Shown: positions 20,724 to 29,488 of the stretch, piece by piece | How the letters are laid out: each line of letters starts with the position of its first letter | Position numbering within the stretch: the stretch's first letter is position 1 | Assembly: GCF_016907365.1 (NCBI RefSeq) | Contig: NZ_JAFBBV010000001.1 | Location: forward strand, 1 to 64,000 | Reading direction: 5' to 3' | From: Oerskovia paurometabola | Lineage (GTDB): Bacteria > Actinomycetota > Actinomycetes > Actinomycetales > Cellulomonadaceae | Length of the DNA: 64,000 bases | Notes under the pieces: generated by a model | Told to the model about the DNA's origin: nothing | Database searches by the model: none | What the model saw: the letters and a program-made list of their open reading frames with translations, nothing else | Made by a program: the position numbers and the translations under genes

Positions 20724-21809
20724 GTGATCCACACCCGCTCCCTCACGAAGGACTTCGTCGTGAGCCGCCACGAGACCGTGCACGCCGTGCGCGGCATCTC
20801 GCTCGACATCGAGCCGGGCGAGCTCGTCGCCGTCCTGGGCCCCAACGGGGCCGGGAAGACCACGACCCTGCGCATGCTCACGACGCTCATCGCGCCCACC
20901 TCGGGCAGCGCGACCGTCGCGGGGTACGACGTCGTCGCGCACCCCGCGCAGGTCCGTCACCACATCGGGTACGTCGGGCAGGGCAACGCTGCGGGCCACA
21001 ACCAGCGGGCCGTCGACGAGCTCGTGACGCAGGGCGTCGTGTACGGCCTCGACCGCCGGGCCGCGCGCCGTCGGGCCGACGAGCTGTTCGAGGCGCTCGA
21101 CCTGACCGCGCTGCGCACGCGCAAGGTCGCGGACCTCTCGGGCGGGCAGCGTCGCCGCCTCGACGTCGCGATGGGCCTCGTCCACTCGCCGTCGCTGCTG
21201 TTCCTCGACGAGCCCTCGACCGGGCTCGACCCGCACAACCGCGCGAACCTGTGGGAGCACGTCCTGCGCATGCGGGCCGACGCGCTCGCCGCCACGGGCG
21301 ACCCCATGACGATCGTCCTGACCACGCACTACCTCGACGAGGCCGACACCATGGCCGAGCGCGTCGTCGTCGTCGACCACGGCGAGGTCATCGCCGACGA
21401 CACCGCGGAGGCGCTCAAGACGAACCTCGCCGGGGACCGCGTGGTCCTCGAGACCACGCCCGACGACGGCGCTCGCCTCGCGCAGCTCGTCTCGCGCGCG
21501 GACGGGGTCCGAGAGGTCGGGACGACCGACGGCACGGGCGTCACCCAGGTCTCGGCCCGCGCCGCGGACGGGCCCGCGCTCCTCCCGGCCCTGCTGCGCG
21601 CGGCCGACCACGCGGGCGTCGTCGTCGCCACGGCCCAGGTCCACCGCCCCACGCTCGACGACGTGTTCCTCGCGCTGACCGGCCGCAGCCTGCGCGAGTC
21701 GGGCGGAGCAGACAAGGCCAGCACCTCGGGCGGAGCAGACGAGGCCAGCGCCTCACCCACGGCACAGACCACCGAGAGCGTCGCGCTCTCCGGGAAGGAC
21801 GCAGCATGA
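20724..21809 (+). CDS. DrrA-like ABC exporter ATP-binding protein
   Basis: This 361-residue ATPase powers an ABC-2 exporter of the daunorubicin-resistance type. Walker A GPNGAGKTT is at 39-47, the signature LSGGQRRRL starts at 138, Walker B LLFLDEP is at 158-164, and the switch histidine lies in TTHYLDEAD. The C-terminal DrrA-type extension ends in a linker with a tandem S-G-G-A-D-K/E-A-S duplication (about 330-346) that has no family role I know. CTGGAGG lies before the ATG. Its stop overlaps the permease start (ATGA), so the two are translationally coupled. The substrate, a drug or lipid-like compound, is unknown. Confidence 0.94.
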   Translation: MIHTRSLTKDFVVSRHETVHAVRGISLDIEPGELVAVLGPNGAGKTTTLRMLTTLIAPTSGSATVAGYDVVAHPAQVRHHIGYVGQGNAAGHNQRAVDELVTQGVVYGLDRRAARRRADELFEALDLTALRTRKVADLSGGQRRRLDVAMGLVHSPSLLFLDEPSTGLDPHNRANLWEHVLRMRADALAATGDPMTIVLTTHYLDEADTMAERVVVVDHGEVIADDTAEALKTNLAGDRVVLETTPDDGARLAQLVSRADGVREVGTTDGTGVTQVSARAADGPALLPALLRAADHAGVVVATAQVHRPTLDDVFLALTGRSLRESGGADKASTSGGADEASASPTAQTTESVALSGKDAA

Positions 21810-22699
21810 GCACCGTCGACACCACGACCACGACCGGCGGCGGTCCCGCTCCCACGCGCCCGCAGCCCGGCTCCGGCTCTGCGTCGGGACGCCCTGGAGC
21901 CCGCCCCCGCGGCCGGCTCGCGAACCTGGGCCGCGACACCTGGATCGTCCTGGTCCGCGAGCTGCGCCCCCTGCTCCACGACCCGTTCTCGGTCGTGTTC
22001 GGCCTGGTGCAGCCGCTCGTCTTCCTCGCGCTGTTCGGCCCCCTGCTCGTCGGGACGCTCAGCGGGCAGGACGGCGGCGCGACCGGGACGCTGGGCGGCA
22101 GCGTCTGGCAGTGGTTCGTGCCGTCGATCCTCGTGATGACGACGCTGTTCGGCACGTCGACCACGGGCGCCAACCTCCAGCAGGAGCTCAACACCGGCGC
22201 GCACGAGCGCATGCTCGTCTCGCCGCTGTCCCGACCGTCGCTGCTCCTGGGACGCGCACTCAAGGAGATGGTCCCGATCGCGGCGCAGTCGGTCGTGGTC
22301 GTGCTCGTGATGCTGCCGTTCGGGTTCGAGCTCTTTCCCGTCGGCGCGGTCCTCGGGCTGGCGATGCTCGCGATCTTCGGCGTCGGGGTCGGGTCGCTCA
22401 GCTACGCGCTGGCCCTCGCGGTCCGCAAGCAGGAGTGGATGTTCTGGCTCGTGCAGCAGACGCTGCTCTTCCCGCTCATGATCCTGTCCGGGATGCTGCT
22501 GCCCCTCGAGACCGGCCCGTCGTGGATGCGGGCCGCAGCCCACCTCAACCCCCTGACCTACCTGGTCGACGCCGAGCGCGCACTCTTCGCGGGCGACCTG
22601 ACCTCGTCGGCCGCCGCCTGGGGATGGGTCGCCGCGCTGGTGACCGCCGCCGTCGGGCTGGCCGTGGGGATCAGGACCATGGTGCGCAGCACGGACTGA
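21806..22699 (+). CDS. DrrB-like ABC-2 permease
   Basis: A 297-residue membrane subunit of the exporter. After a Pro/Thr/Gly-rich cytoplasmic tail of about 40 residues it has about six membrane segments in ABC-2 order, the first being VVFGLVQPLVFLALFGPLL. The family motif region near NTGAHERMLVSPLSRPSLLLGR is present. The ATG overlaps the ATPase stop codon. It forms a homodimer with two ATPase subunits in the known family. A strong hairpin follows 13 bp after the stop. Confidence 0.93.
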   Translation: MSTVDTTTTTGGGPAPTRPQPGSGSASGRPGARPRGRLANLGRDTWIVLVRELRPLLHDPFSVVFGLVQPLVFLALFGPLLVGTLSGQDGGATGTLGGSVWQWFVPSILVMTTLFGTSTTGANLQQELNTGAHERMLVSPLSRPSLLLGRALKEMVPIAAQSVVVVLVMLPFGFELFPVGAVLGLAMLAIFGVGVGSLSYALALAVRKQEWMFWLVQQTLLFPLMILSGMLLPLETGPSWMRAAAHLNPLTYLVDAERALFAGDLTSSAAAWGWVAALVTAAVGLAVGIRTMVRSTD

Positions 22700-22712
22700 G
22701 GCCCCCGAGGAC

Positions 22713-22753
22713 GACGCAGGGGTGGCACGCCCTCGGCGTGCCACCCCTGCGTC
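22713..22753. terminator. Bidirectional terminator, 19-bp perfect stem
   Basis: Arms 22713-22731 and 22735-22753 pair perfectly around a three-base loop. It lies between the permease and the convergent RAMA-domain gene, so it can serve both. Confidence 0.85.
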
Positions 22754-22775
22754 CGCCGCTCCTGCGGCAGGGACC

Positions 22776-24269
22776 TCAGGCGTACTGCTCGCGGAACGCG
22801 TCCGTGAGCGTCGGCCCGCCGTCGCCCAGGCGCCACACGCTCCACCCGTCGGCCGTCGCCGTGCCCGAGGCCGCGATCGCCGCGGCGTCCGGGTGACGGA
22901 AACGGGCGCCGTCGGTCAGCTCGATGAAACCGTCCGGGTACAGGACCGCCTCGAAGCGCTGCCCACGACGCGGGCGCGACCACACGAGCGACACGGGCGT
23001 GCCGAACGCCCGGGCGAGGGCGTGCAGGTCCGGGTCGTCGTCCGGGTCGTCGTCCAGCACGGAAGCGGGCGGGGCCGGCGGGGCCGGCACGAGGTCCTGA
23101 CCCAACGGGTCGATCGAGCTGAGGGCGTCGACCACCGGGACGTTCACGGGCGGCTGATACGACAACGGGTCGTACGCGGGCGCCTCTGCCTCGTACGACT
23201 CGCGCGTCAGCACCGACTCGCGCGTACGGATGGACTCCCGGGTCCGGATGGACTCGCGCGTCAGGATCGAGGCACGGCTCGGCGTGCGCGACGACAGCGC
23301 GTCCTCCGCAGCCTGCGTCGACGAGTAGCGGCCGAACTCGGACGCCTCGTCCGCGGGCGGCGACGCGAGCAACGGCACGGGCGGGACCGGCGGCGCCTGC
23401 GGGACGGGCGGCACGGAGAGCTCGTCGGGCCGACCGCGGTCCGCGCCGAGCAGGGGCTCGTGGACCGGTTCGAGCGTGCCGGTCACGTCCGCCGAGCCCG
23501 CGGCGCTGCCGTAGACGGTCGCGGTGGGCTCGAGCTCGGAGCCCCGGCGACGGTCGGAGCGCGAGCGCTGCGTGACGATCGGCAGCTTGCCCGTGAGCGC
23601 ACGGCCCACCGCGACGCCTTCGGCGAAGTCCGCGGTGCGCTGCGCCGAGCGCGTCGGCTCGACGGCCGCGCGGCGGGGGGCGGCCGGGGCCGACGGACGT
23701 GCGGTGCGCTCGGGCACGAGCGGCGAGACGTCGACGAACCTGCGCCCGTCCGCCCCGTGCATCACGCCGAGCTTGAGGACCGACACCGACGACCCGGGCT
23801 GGCGCAGGAAGTCCAGCGCGTCGACGATGCCGTCCTCCGCGCTCGAGCAGATGACGATCAGGCGGGCCCCGGTGGCCCGCGACGTCGCCTGCGAGCGCGT
23901 GAGCGGCACGTTGTCGTAGAACGTCGTGACGTCCTGCTGGAACCGCGCCGCGCCCCCGGCGTAGCGGCCCGCGAGCTCGGCCCGCGTGAGCTGCCCGGCG
24001 CGGCCGGCATGGTTCATGGCCCGCGTCAGGGTCTCCTCGGTCAGCTCCGAGACGACCTCGATCACGACGGGAAGGCCCGCGGCGTCGAGTGCGAGCAGGT
24101 GCGGCTCGTCGATCGACGCACCCTGCCTGACGGGGAAGATCTGCTCACCGAGCAGGCCGTCCAGGTGGCCGTCGACCACGCGCTGCGCGACCGTGCCGAA
24201 GCCCCCACCCGCCGGCTGCGACGGGCGGACGAGAACTGGACGCTCGGCGTCCACCTCGAAGAGGGGCAT
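22776..24269 (-). CDS. Nuclease-like protein with C-terminal RAMA domain
   Basis: A 497-residue protein conserved in actinobacteria but not functionally assigned as far as I know. The N-terminal part (about 1-190) resembles PD-(D/E)xK nucleases: EPHLLALDAAG then PVVIEVV would be the acidic core, followed by helices and a CSSAEDGIVDALDFL segment. A long disordered middle (about 190-385) includes four tandem I/V-x-T-R-E-S units (about 327-353). The C-terminal 95 residues fit a RAMA (restriction enzyme adenine methylase-associated) domain, with the FEAVLYPDGFIELTDG, DAAAIAASG and GWSVWRLGDG pattern. The start at 24269 has AGGAG 8 nt upstream. A role in recognising modified DNA is inference. Confidence 0.72.
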   Translation of the reverse strand: MPLFEVDAERPVLVRPSQPAGGGFGTVAQRVVDGHLDGLLGEQIFPVRQGASIDEPHLLALDAAGLPVVIEVVSELTEETLTRAMNHAGRAGQLTRAELAGRYAGGAARFQQDVTTFYDNVPLTRSQATSRATGARLIVICSSAEDGIVDALDFLRQPGSSVSVLKLGVMHGADGRRFVDVSPLVPERTARPSAPAAPRRAAVEPTRSAQRTADFAEGVAVGRALTGKLPIVTQRSRSDRRRGSELEPTATVYGSAAGSADVTGTLEPVHEPLLGADRGRPDELSVPPVPQAPPVPPVPLLASPPADEASEFGRYSSTQAAEDALSSRTPSRASILTRESIRTRESIRTRESVLTRESYEAEAPAYDPLSYQPPVNVPVVDALSSIDPLGQDLVPAPPAPPASVLDDDPDDDPDLHALARAFGTPVSLVWSRPRRGQRFEAVLYPDGFIELTDGARFRHPDAAAIAASGTATADGWSVWRLGDGGPTLTDAFREQYA

Positions 24270-24373
24270 CTTGGTCTCCTGCGGCTCGGGAAGCGACCTC
24301 GAACGCTGCCCGGGACGGCGGCGTTGCCGCATAGCCTACGACGCCCGTGCGAGCGACTCGAACGAGTGCGTTT

Positions 24374-24405
24374 CACCCACTGGGACGAGGGCGTCCCGGT
24401 GGGTG
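24374..24405 (-). terminator. Terminator of the thiamine-binding gene
   Basis: Arms 24374-24387 and 24392-24405 pair over 14 bp with one G-T pair and a four-base loop, starting directly after the stop codon. Confidence 0.75.
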
Positions 24406-24705
24406 TCAGTCCTTGGCCAGACGCTCCTCGACACGCTCGACCTTGCCGGTCAGCTCCCCCGTCCGACCTGGGCGGATGTCCGCCTTGAGCACCAACGAGA
24501 CGCGATGCCCGCCGGCCCCCGCGGCCTCGGTCGCGCGCTTGACGACGTCCATGACCTCGTCCCACTCGCCCTCGATCTCGGTGAACATCGACGTGGTCCG
24601 GTTCGGCAGGCCCGAGGCGCGGACGATACGGACGGCCTCGGCGACGGCGTCCGTGACGGACTCGCCGGCACCGAGCGGGGCGACGGAGAAAGCGAAGATG
24701 GCCAT
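24406..24705 (-). CDS. MTH1187-family thiamine-binding protein
   Basis: A 99-residue single-domain protein of the MTH1187/YkoF-like fold. Family features are the FSVAPLGAGESVTDAVAEAV opening, an F-T-E-I-E-G-E-W-D-E-V-M segment and the terminal V-S-L-V-L-K-A-D-I-R strand. Members form tetramers and some bind thiamine or pyrimidine precursors. I chose the ATG at 24705 (MAIFAFSV), which matches the family N-terminus, rather than the longer frame. It lies divergent from endonuclease IV with 68 bp between the starts. Confidence 0.85.
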   Translation of the reverse strand: MAIFAFSVAPLGAGESVTDAVAEAVRIVRASGLPNRTTSMFTEIEGEWDEVMDVVKRATEAAGAGGHRVSLVLKADIRPGRTGELTGKVERVEERLAKD

Positions 24706-24773
24706 GAGCCCATCATGCCGCGTCTCGGGTTCCGCCGTGCCGGGCGTCCCCCGCTGCACGTAGCGTGGGGCTC

Positions 24774-25556
24774 ATGCGAATCGGAGCACACGTCGACCAG
24801 GCCGATGCCGTCAACCAGGCACGAGCGATCGGCGCCGACCAGGTCCAGGTCTTCCTCGGCGACCCGCAGGGCTGGAAGGGCGCCGAGTTCACCTACCCCG
24901 GCGGCGCCGAGGCACTGCGCGCGGACGCCGCGGCCGCGGACCTCGACCTCTACGTGCACGCGCCGTACGTCATCAACGTCGCGAGCACCAACAACCGCAT
25001 CCGCATCCCGAGCCGCAAGTCGCTCCAGAAGATCGTCGACGGTGCGGCCGAGATCGGCGCCAAGGGCGTGATCGTCCACGGCGGCCACGTGACCGCGAAC
25101 GACGACGTCGCGGTCGGCTACGACAACTGGCGCAAGGCGATCGACGCGCTCGACGCCAAGGTGCCCGTCCTGATCGAGAACACCGCGGGCGGCGCCAGGT
25201 CGATGGCCCGCACGATCGAGAGCATCGGGCGGCTGTGGGACGCGATCGGGGCGGCGGAGGGTGGCGACCAGGTCGGCTTCACGCTCGACACGTGCCACGC
25301 GTGGGCGGGCGGGATCGACCTGAGCACCGCCGCCGACCAGGTCCGCGCCGTGACGGGCCGCATCGACCTGGTGCACGCGAACGACAGCCGGGACACGTTC
25401 GACTCGGGCGCGGACCGCCACGCGCACTTCGGCGACGGGCTCATCCCGCCCGACGAGCTGGTCGCGGTCGTCGCCTCGGCCGGGGCGCCCGTGATCTGCG
25501 AGACGCACGGCGACATGGGCCCGGACATCGCCTGGTTGCGCTCGCGCCTGGGCTGA
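24774..25556 (+). CDS. nfo: Endonuclease IV (AP endonuclease)
   Basis: A 260-residue TIM-barrel nuclease that cuts the backbone 5' to abasic sites in base-excision repair. The metal-site signatures are visible: [33 protein letters not shown] followed by DRHAHFGDG, and CETHGD near the end. This is the usual length for the family. The ATG at 24774 (MRIGAHVD) fits the family start; TAGCGT lies 7 nt upstream without a Shine-Dalgarno, which suggests a leaderless transcript. It is monocistronic and converges on ppc across a palindrome-rich gap. Confidence 0.93.
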   Translation: MRIGAHVDQADAVNQARAIGADQVQVFLGDPQGWKGAEFTYPGGAEALRADAAAADLDLYVHAPYVINVASTNNRIRIPSRKSLQKIVDGAAEIGAKGVIVHGGHVTANDDVAVGYDNWRKAIDALDAKVPVLIENTAGGARSMARTIESIGRLWDAIGAAEGGDQVGFTLDTCHAWAGGIDLSTAADQVRAVTGRIDLVHANDSRDTFDSGADRHAHFGDGLIPPDELVAVVASAGAPVICETHGDMGPDIAWLRSRLG

Positions 25557-25656
25557 GCGGCCCGACGGCGCCGCTCGCCCCGGGTGGCCGGGTGCGGCCG
25601 GGCGTCGCGATCGTCGGGTTGGCCGACGTCCGACCGGCCGAACCGGACGGCCCCTC

Positions 25657-25738
25657 GCCGAACATGCGGTTGCCGTCGGTCGAGCATGCGGTTGGCGTCA
25701 GTTTCGGGGTGGAGACGGACGCCAACCGCATGTTCGGC
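25657..25738. repeat. Intergenic inverted/direct repeat between nfo and ppc
   Basis: A CATGCGGTTG block occurs twice in direct orientation (25657-25677 and 25681-25699) and once inverted (25718-25738). The second and third copies can form a 19-bp stem with a single G-T pair and an 18-nt loop. It sits between two convergent genes and may act as a bidirectional terminator, but two competing left arms are unusual. Confidence 0.7.
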
Positions 25739-25748
25739 ACCGAGAAGG

Positions 25749-28427
25749 TCAGCCCGTGTTCTGCAGGCCCGCCGCGACGCCGTTGACCGTGAGCAGCAGC
25801 AGGTGCTGCAGGCCGTCCTTGTACTGCCCCTCGGCGCCCGAGCGCAGGCCGCGCAGCGCGCGGAGCTGGAGCAGCGAGAGCGCGTCGACGTACGGGCTGC
25901 GGAGCTGGACCGCGCGCCCCAGGACCCGGCGACCGGCCAGCGGCCACTCGTTCCCGGAGATCTTGAGGACCCACTCGCGCGTCAGGCGCAGCTCGTCGAG
26001 GATCTTCGCCGCGAGGTCGTCACGGTCGCCCAGCGCGAGGTAGCGCTCCGCGATCCGCTCGTCGGCCTTGGCGAGCGACATCTCGACGTTGTCGATGAGC
26101 GTCGCGAACAGCGGCCAGTCGCGGTGCGCCTCGCGCAGCCGCTCCAGGTCGCCGAACTCCTGGAGCGAGGTGCCCAGGCCGTACCAGCCGGCGAGGTTGA
26201 TACGGGCCTGCGACCAGGAGAACACCCACGGGATGGCGCGCAGGTCCTCGAGCGACTCGACCGACAGGCCGCGGCGGGCCGGGCGCGAGCCGATCGGCAG
26301 CAGGCCGACCTCCTCGAGCGGCGTGACCTCGGAGAACCACTGCGGGAAGCCCTCGCTGCGGACCAGCGCGTGGAAGTGCTCGCGCGAGGACGAGTCCAGG
26401 GCTGCTGCCACGTCCGCGAAGCGCGCGGTGGCCTCGGCGTTGCGGCGCTCGACCGACGGCGCGGAGGCGAGCAGCGTCGCGGCTGCCACCTGCTCGATGT
26501 GCCGGGCGGCGATGGTCGCGTCGCCGTAGCGGGCGGTGATGACCTCGCCCTGCTCGGTGAGCTTGAACCGCCCGTCGACCGAGCCCGGGGGCTGGGCCAG
26601 CACGGCGCGGTTCGCAGGACCGCCGCCGCGCCCCAGGGCGCCGCCCCGGCCGTGGAACAGCGTCAGGTTGATCTCGTGGCGCTGGGCCCACTGAGCGATG
26701 CGGCTCTGCGCCGAGTGTAGGGCGAGGGTCGCCGAGACCGGGCCCACGTCCTTGGACGAGTCCGAGTAGCCGAGCATGACCTCGACCTTGCGACCGTTCT
26801 CCGCGAGGCGGCGCTGGACCTGGGGCAGCTCGAGCGCCGCCTCGAGGATCTCGACGCTCGCCTCGAGGTCCGCGAAGGTCTCGAACAGCGGGATCGCGTC
26901 GATCACGGGTGCGTCCTCGGCGCCCTCGAACGCGAGCTCGGCGAGCTGGTAGACCGCGGCCAGGTGCTCGGGCTTCTGCGTGAACGAGACGATGTAGCGG
27001 CGCGCAGCACGGATGCCGTAGCGCTGCTGGATCGAGCCGATCGCGCGGTAGGTGTCGAGGACCTCGCGCGTGCGGTCGGACAGCTGGCCGTGCACGCCGT
27101 GCTCCGCGATCTCGGCGAGCGCGGCCTCGTGGACCTGCGAGTGCTGACGGACCTCGAGCTCGGCCAGGTGGAACCCGAAGGTCTGCACCTGCCACACGAG
27201 CTGCTGCAGGTCTCCGTAGGCGGCGCGTGGCGCGCCCGCGGCGATGAGCGAGTCCTGGACGACCTTGAGGTCGGCCTCGAGCTGCTCGGGCACCGCGTAC
27301 GCGAGGTCCGCGTCGCGCAGACGGGTCGCCGCGATGCGGCGCGCCACGACGAGCATGACCGCGCGGTGCGGCTCGGCCGGGGACTCGGCGGCGGCCTCGG
27401 CCGTGATGGCCTCGGAGAGCTGTCGCTGCTTCTGCCACAGCGAGCGCAGGCCGTCGGACGCGGGCGTGCCCTCCTCGTCGAGCGTGAGGGTGCGACCGAT
27501 GCGCTGGGCGGCGCGCTCGAGGGCCTGGAGGGCGTGGTCGGCCGCGATGGCCGCGGCCTGGCGCGTGGTCTCCGCGGTGACGTTCGGGTTGCCGTCGCGG
27601 TCACCGCCGATCCAGGTGCCGAGGCGCACGAACGGTGCGGCGAGGGGGCGGTCGTGGCCCGCCTTGTCGGCCAGCAGCCAGTCGTCGAGGCGGCGGTAGA
27701 CGGTCGGGAAGACCGTGAAGAGGGTCGCGTCGAACACGCTCATCGCGGTGCGGACCTCGTCGAGCGGTGAGGGCTTCGCCGCGCGGATCGGGGACGTACG
27801 CCACATGCCGTCGATCTCGGCGAGGAGCTTGCGCTCGTTCTCGGCGAGCGACGCGCCGCCGACCGGCAGGGCGTCGCGCTCGGTCAGCAGGCCCGACAGG
27901 CGCCGGATCGACGCGGAGATCGCCCGGCGGCGCGCCTCGGTCGGGTGGGCCGTGAGGACAGGGCGGAACTCGAGCCGCTGGAGGCGCGCGAGCGCCTCCT
28001 CGTGCCCCACCTCGTCCGCGAGCTGCGTGAAGGCCTCGGGCAGCGTGTCGTCGACGACCGACGGCGCGAGCTCGGCCTCGCGGTCGTGCAGGACACGCAC
28101 GCGGTGGTGCTCCTCGGCCAGGTTCGCGAGGTGGAAGTACACGGTGAACGCGCGGGCCACCTGCTCGGCGCGCTCGTGGCTGAAGCTCTCGACGAGCCGC
28201 TCGGCCTCCTCGAGCGCTGCGTCCGCGTGCTCGCCGTACGCGCGGATCGAGAGCTCGCGCAGGCGCTCGACGTCGTCGAGCAGGGCGGGATCCCCCGACT
28301 CCGTCAGGACCGTGCCGAGCAGACGGCCGAGGAGCCGGACGTCGTCGCGCAGCGGCGCCGGGACCTCGTGCCGGGCGCCCGTGCGGCCGTTGCCGTCGGT
28401 GGATGCGGGGGAAAGGTTGTCGGTCAC
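25749..28427 (-). CDS. ppc: Phosphoenolpyruvate carboxylase
   Basis: This 892-residue enzyme carboxylates phosphoenolpyruvate with bicarbonate to oxaloacetate, refilling the TCA cycle. The catalytic histidine motif LTAHPTEARR is at about 158-167. The GYSDSSKDVG motif and the glycine-rich FHGRGGALGRGGGP loop follow in the middle, and the conserved C-terminal QNTG closes the protein. Length is normal for the family. I chose the GTG at 28427, which gives the usual N-terminal region; the open frame continues upstream without similarity. It follows the ThiD/PdxK-type kinase gene on the same strand, separated by a terminator. Confidence 0.95.
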   Translation of the reverse strand: MTDNLSPASTDGNGRTGARHEVPAPLRDDVRLLGRLLGTVLTESGDPALLDDVERLRELSIRAYGEHADAALEEAERLVESFSHERAEQVARAFTVYFHLANLAEEHHRVRVLHDREAELAPSVVDDTLPEAFTQLADEVGHEEALARLQRLEFRPVLTAHPTEARRRAISASIRRLSGLLTERDALPVGGASLAENERKLLAEIDGMWRTSPIRAAKPSPLDEVRTAMSVFDATLFTVFPTVYRRLDDWLLADKAGHDRPLAAPFVRLGTWIGGDRDGNPNVTAETTRQAAAIAADHALQALERAAQRIGRTLTLDEEGTPASDGLRSLWQKQRQLSEAITAEAAAESPAEPHRAVMLVVARRIAATRLRDADLAYAVPEQLEADLKVVQDSLIAAGAPRAAYGDLQQLVWQVQTFGFHLAELEVRQHSQVHEAALAEIAEHGVHGQLSDRTREVLDTYRAIGSIQQRYGIRAARRYIVSFTQKPEHLAAVYQLAELAFEGAEDAPVIDAIPLFETFADLEASVEILEAALELPQVQRRLAENGRKVEVMLGYSDSSKDVGPVSATLALHSAQSRIAQWAQRHEINLTLFHGRGGALGRGGGPANRAVLAQPPGSVDGRFKLTEQGEVITARYGDATIAARHIEQVAAATLLASAPSVERRNAEATARFADVAAALDSSSREHFHALVRSEGFPQWFSEVTPLEEVGLLPIGSRPARRGLSVESLEDLRAIPWVFSWSQARINLAGWYGLGTSLQEFGDLERLREAHRDWPLFATLIDNVEMSLAKADERIAERYLALGDRDDLAAKILDELRLTREWVLKISGNEWPLAGRRVLGRAVQLRSPYVDALSLLQLRALRGLRSGAEGQYKDGLQHLLLLTVNGVAAGLQNTG

Positions 28428-28503
28428 GGGTCCGTAGCCTAGGCGCTCCGCGGGTCGGCACGTCGACGGCGTCTGCCTGGTGGTCGCTCGTGACGGGGTG
28501 CAA

Positions 28504-28524
28504 GACCCCGCCACGTGCGGGGTC
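28504..28524 (-). terminator. Terminator of the ThiD/PdxK-type gene
   Basis: GACCCCGC (28504-28511) pairs with GCGGGGTC (28517-28524); the hairpin overlaps the gene's stop codon and is followed by TTGC on the transcribed strand. Confidence 0.6.
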
Positions 28525-29323
28525 AGTCGGTGTACGCGCCCTGCCACACCGTGTCGAACGGCGCGTGCGAGCTCACGCGCGCCTCGATCGCCTCGGTGAC
28601 GATCTGCTTCGCCACGCCCACGGCGCGCTCGACGTCGTTGCCCTTGGCGAGCTCGGCCGTGATCGCCGCGGCGAACGTGCAGCCCGCGCCGCTCACGCGC
28701 TCCTCGCCCACCTTGGGGACGGAGAAGACCGTGATCTCCTGGCCGTCGAACAGGACGTCGACCGCGTCCGGTCCGGGCAGCTCGACGCCGCCCTTGACGA
28801 CCACGAAGTCCGGGCCCAGCGCGTGGATGCGCTCGGCGGCCTCGACCAGGTCGTCGACCGACTCGATCTTCTCCATGCCGGACAGGACCTTGGCCTCGAA
28901 CACGTTCGGCGTGATGACCGTGGCGAACGGCAGGATCTTCTCGCGCAGCGCGGTGTCGGTGTCGAGGGCCGCGCCCGGCTCCTGGCCCTTGCAGATGAGG
29001 ACCGGGTCGAGGACCACGTGGTGCCAGCGCTGGCTCGCGAGCGACTCGGCCACCACGTCGATCGTCGCGGGCGTGCCGAGCATGCCGATCTTCACCACGT
29101 CGAGGTCGTACGTGCTGGTCGCGGCCTCGAACTGGTCCGCGATGACCTGCGGCTCGACCGGGACGAACCGGTGGCCCCAGTCGTTCTTCGGGTCGAACGA
29201 CACGATGCACGTCAGGGTCCCGACGCCGTAGACGCCCAGCTCCTGGAACGTCTTGAGGTCGGCCTGGATGCCGGCTCCCCCGGTGGCTTCCGATCCGGCG
29301 ATGACGTACGCGAGGTTGACCAT
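28523..29323 (-). CDS. ThiD/PdxK-type pyrimidine or pyridoxal kinase
   Basis: A 266-residue ribokinase-fold kinase. The substrate loop GSEATGGAGIQADLKTFQEL (10-29), the LDPVLICKG segment and the anion-hole motif SGAGCTFAAAI (about 210-220) are present. The family phosphorylates hydroxymethylpyrimidine or its phosphate (thiamine pathway) or, in Gram-positive PdxK proteins, pyridoxal. The VYGVGTLTCIVSFD sequence and the length resemble the PdxK-like Gram-positive group as much as ThiD, so substrate choice is open. No TPP-riboswitch pattern is visible upstream. A thiamine-binding protein is encoded about 4 kb away. Confidence 0.85.
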   Translation of the reverse strand: MVNLAYVIAGSEATGGAGIQADLKTFQELGVYGVGTLTCIVSFDPKNDWGHRFVPVEPQVIADQFEAATSTYDLDVVKIGMLGTPATIDVVAESLASQRWHHVVLDPVLICKGQEPGAALDTDTALREKILPFATVITPNVFEAKVLSGMEKIESVDDLVEAAERIHALGPDFVVVKGGVELPGPDAVDVLFDGQEITVFSVPKVGEERVSGAGCTFAAAITAELAKGNDVERAVGVAKQIVTEAIEARVSSHAPFDTVWQGAYTD

Positions 29324-29411
29324 GGTGCTGCCTGTGTCCTTCGAGAAAGGTGTGGTGGGCCCGGGCCGAGCCCCCGGGAAAGCCTACGCCGCGTCGGGGC
29401 GCAGGGACCCA

Positions 29412-29474
29412 CGAGGCGGGGCCGCCGCCGGGGTGCCGTCACCGCCCCGGTTGCCGTACCAGCCCCGCCTCGTA
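29412..29474 (-). terminator. Terminator of the YfeO-like channel gene
   Basis: ACGAGGCGGGG (29412-29422) pairs with CCCCGCCTCGT (29464-29474) around a long G/C-rich loop that can fold further. Confidence 0.55.
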
Positions 29475-29488
29475 CGCCCCGAGGACCG

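Noticed and set aside
28428-29210. N-terminal extension of the ppc frame by 261 codons
   Set aside because: It overlaps the ThiD/PdxK-type gene in another frame and has no PEP carboxylase similarity; the GTG at 28427 gives the normal family length.
29324-29400. TPP riboswitch upstream of the ThiD/PdxK-type gene
   Set aside because: No CTGAGA or related THI-box elements are present in the short upstream region.
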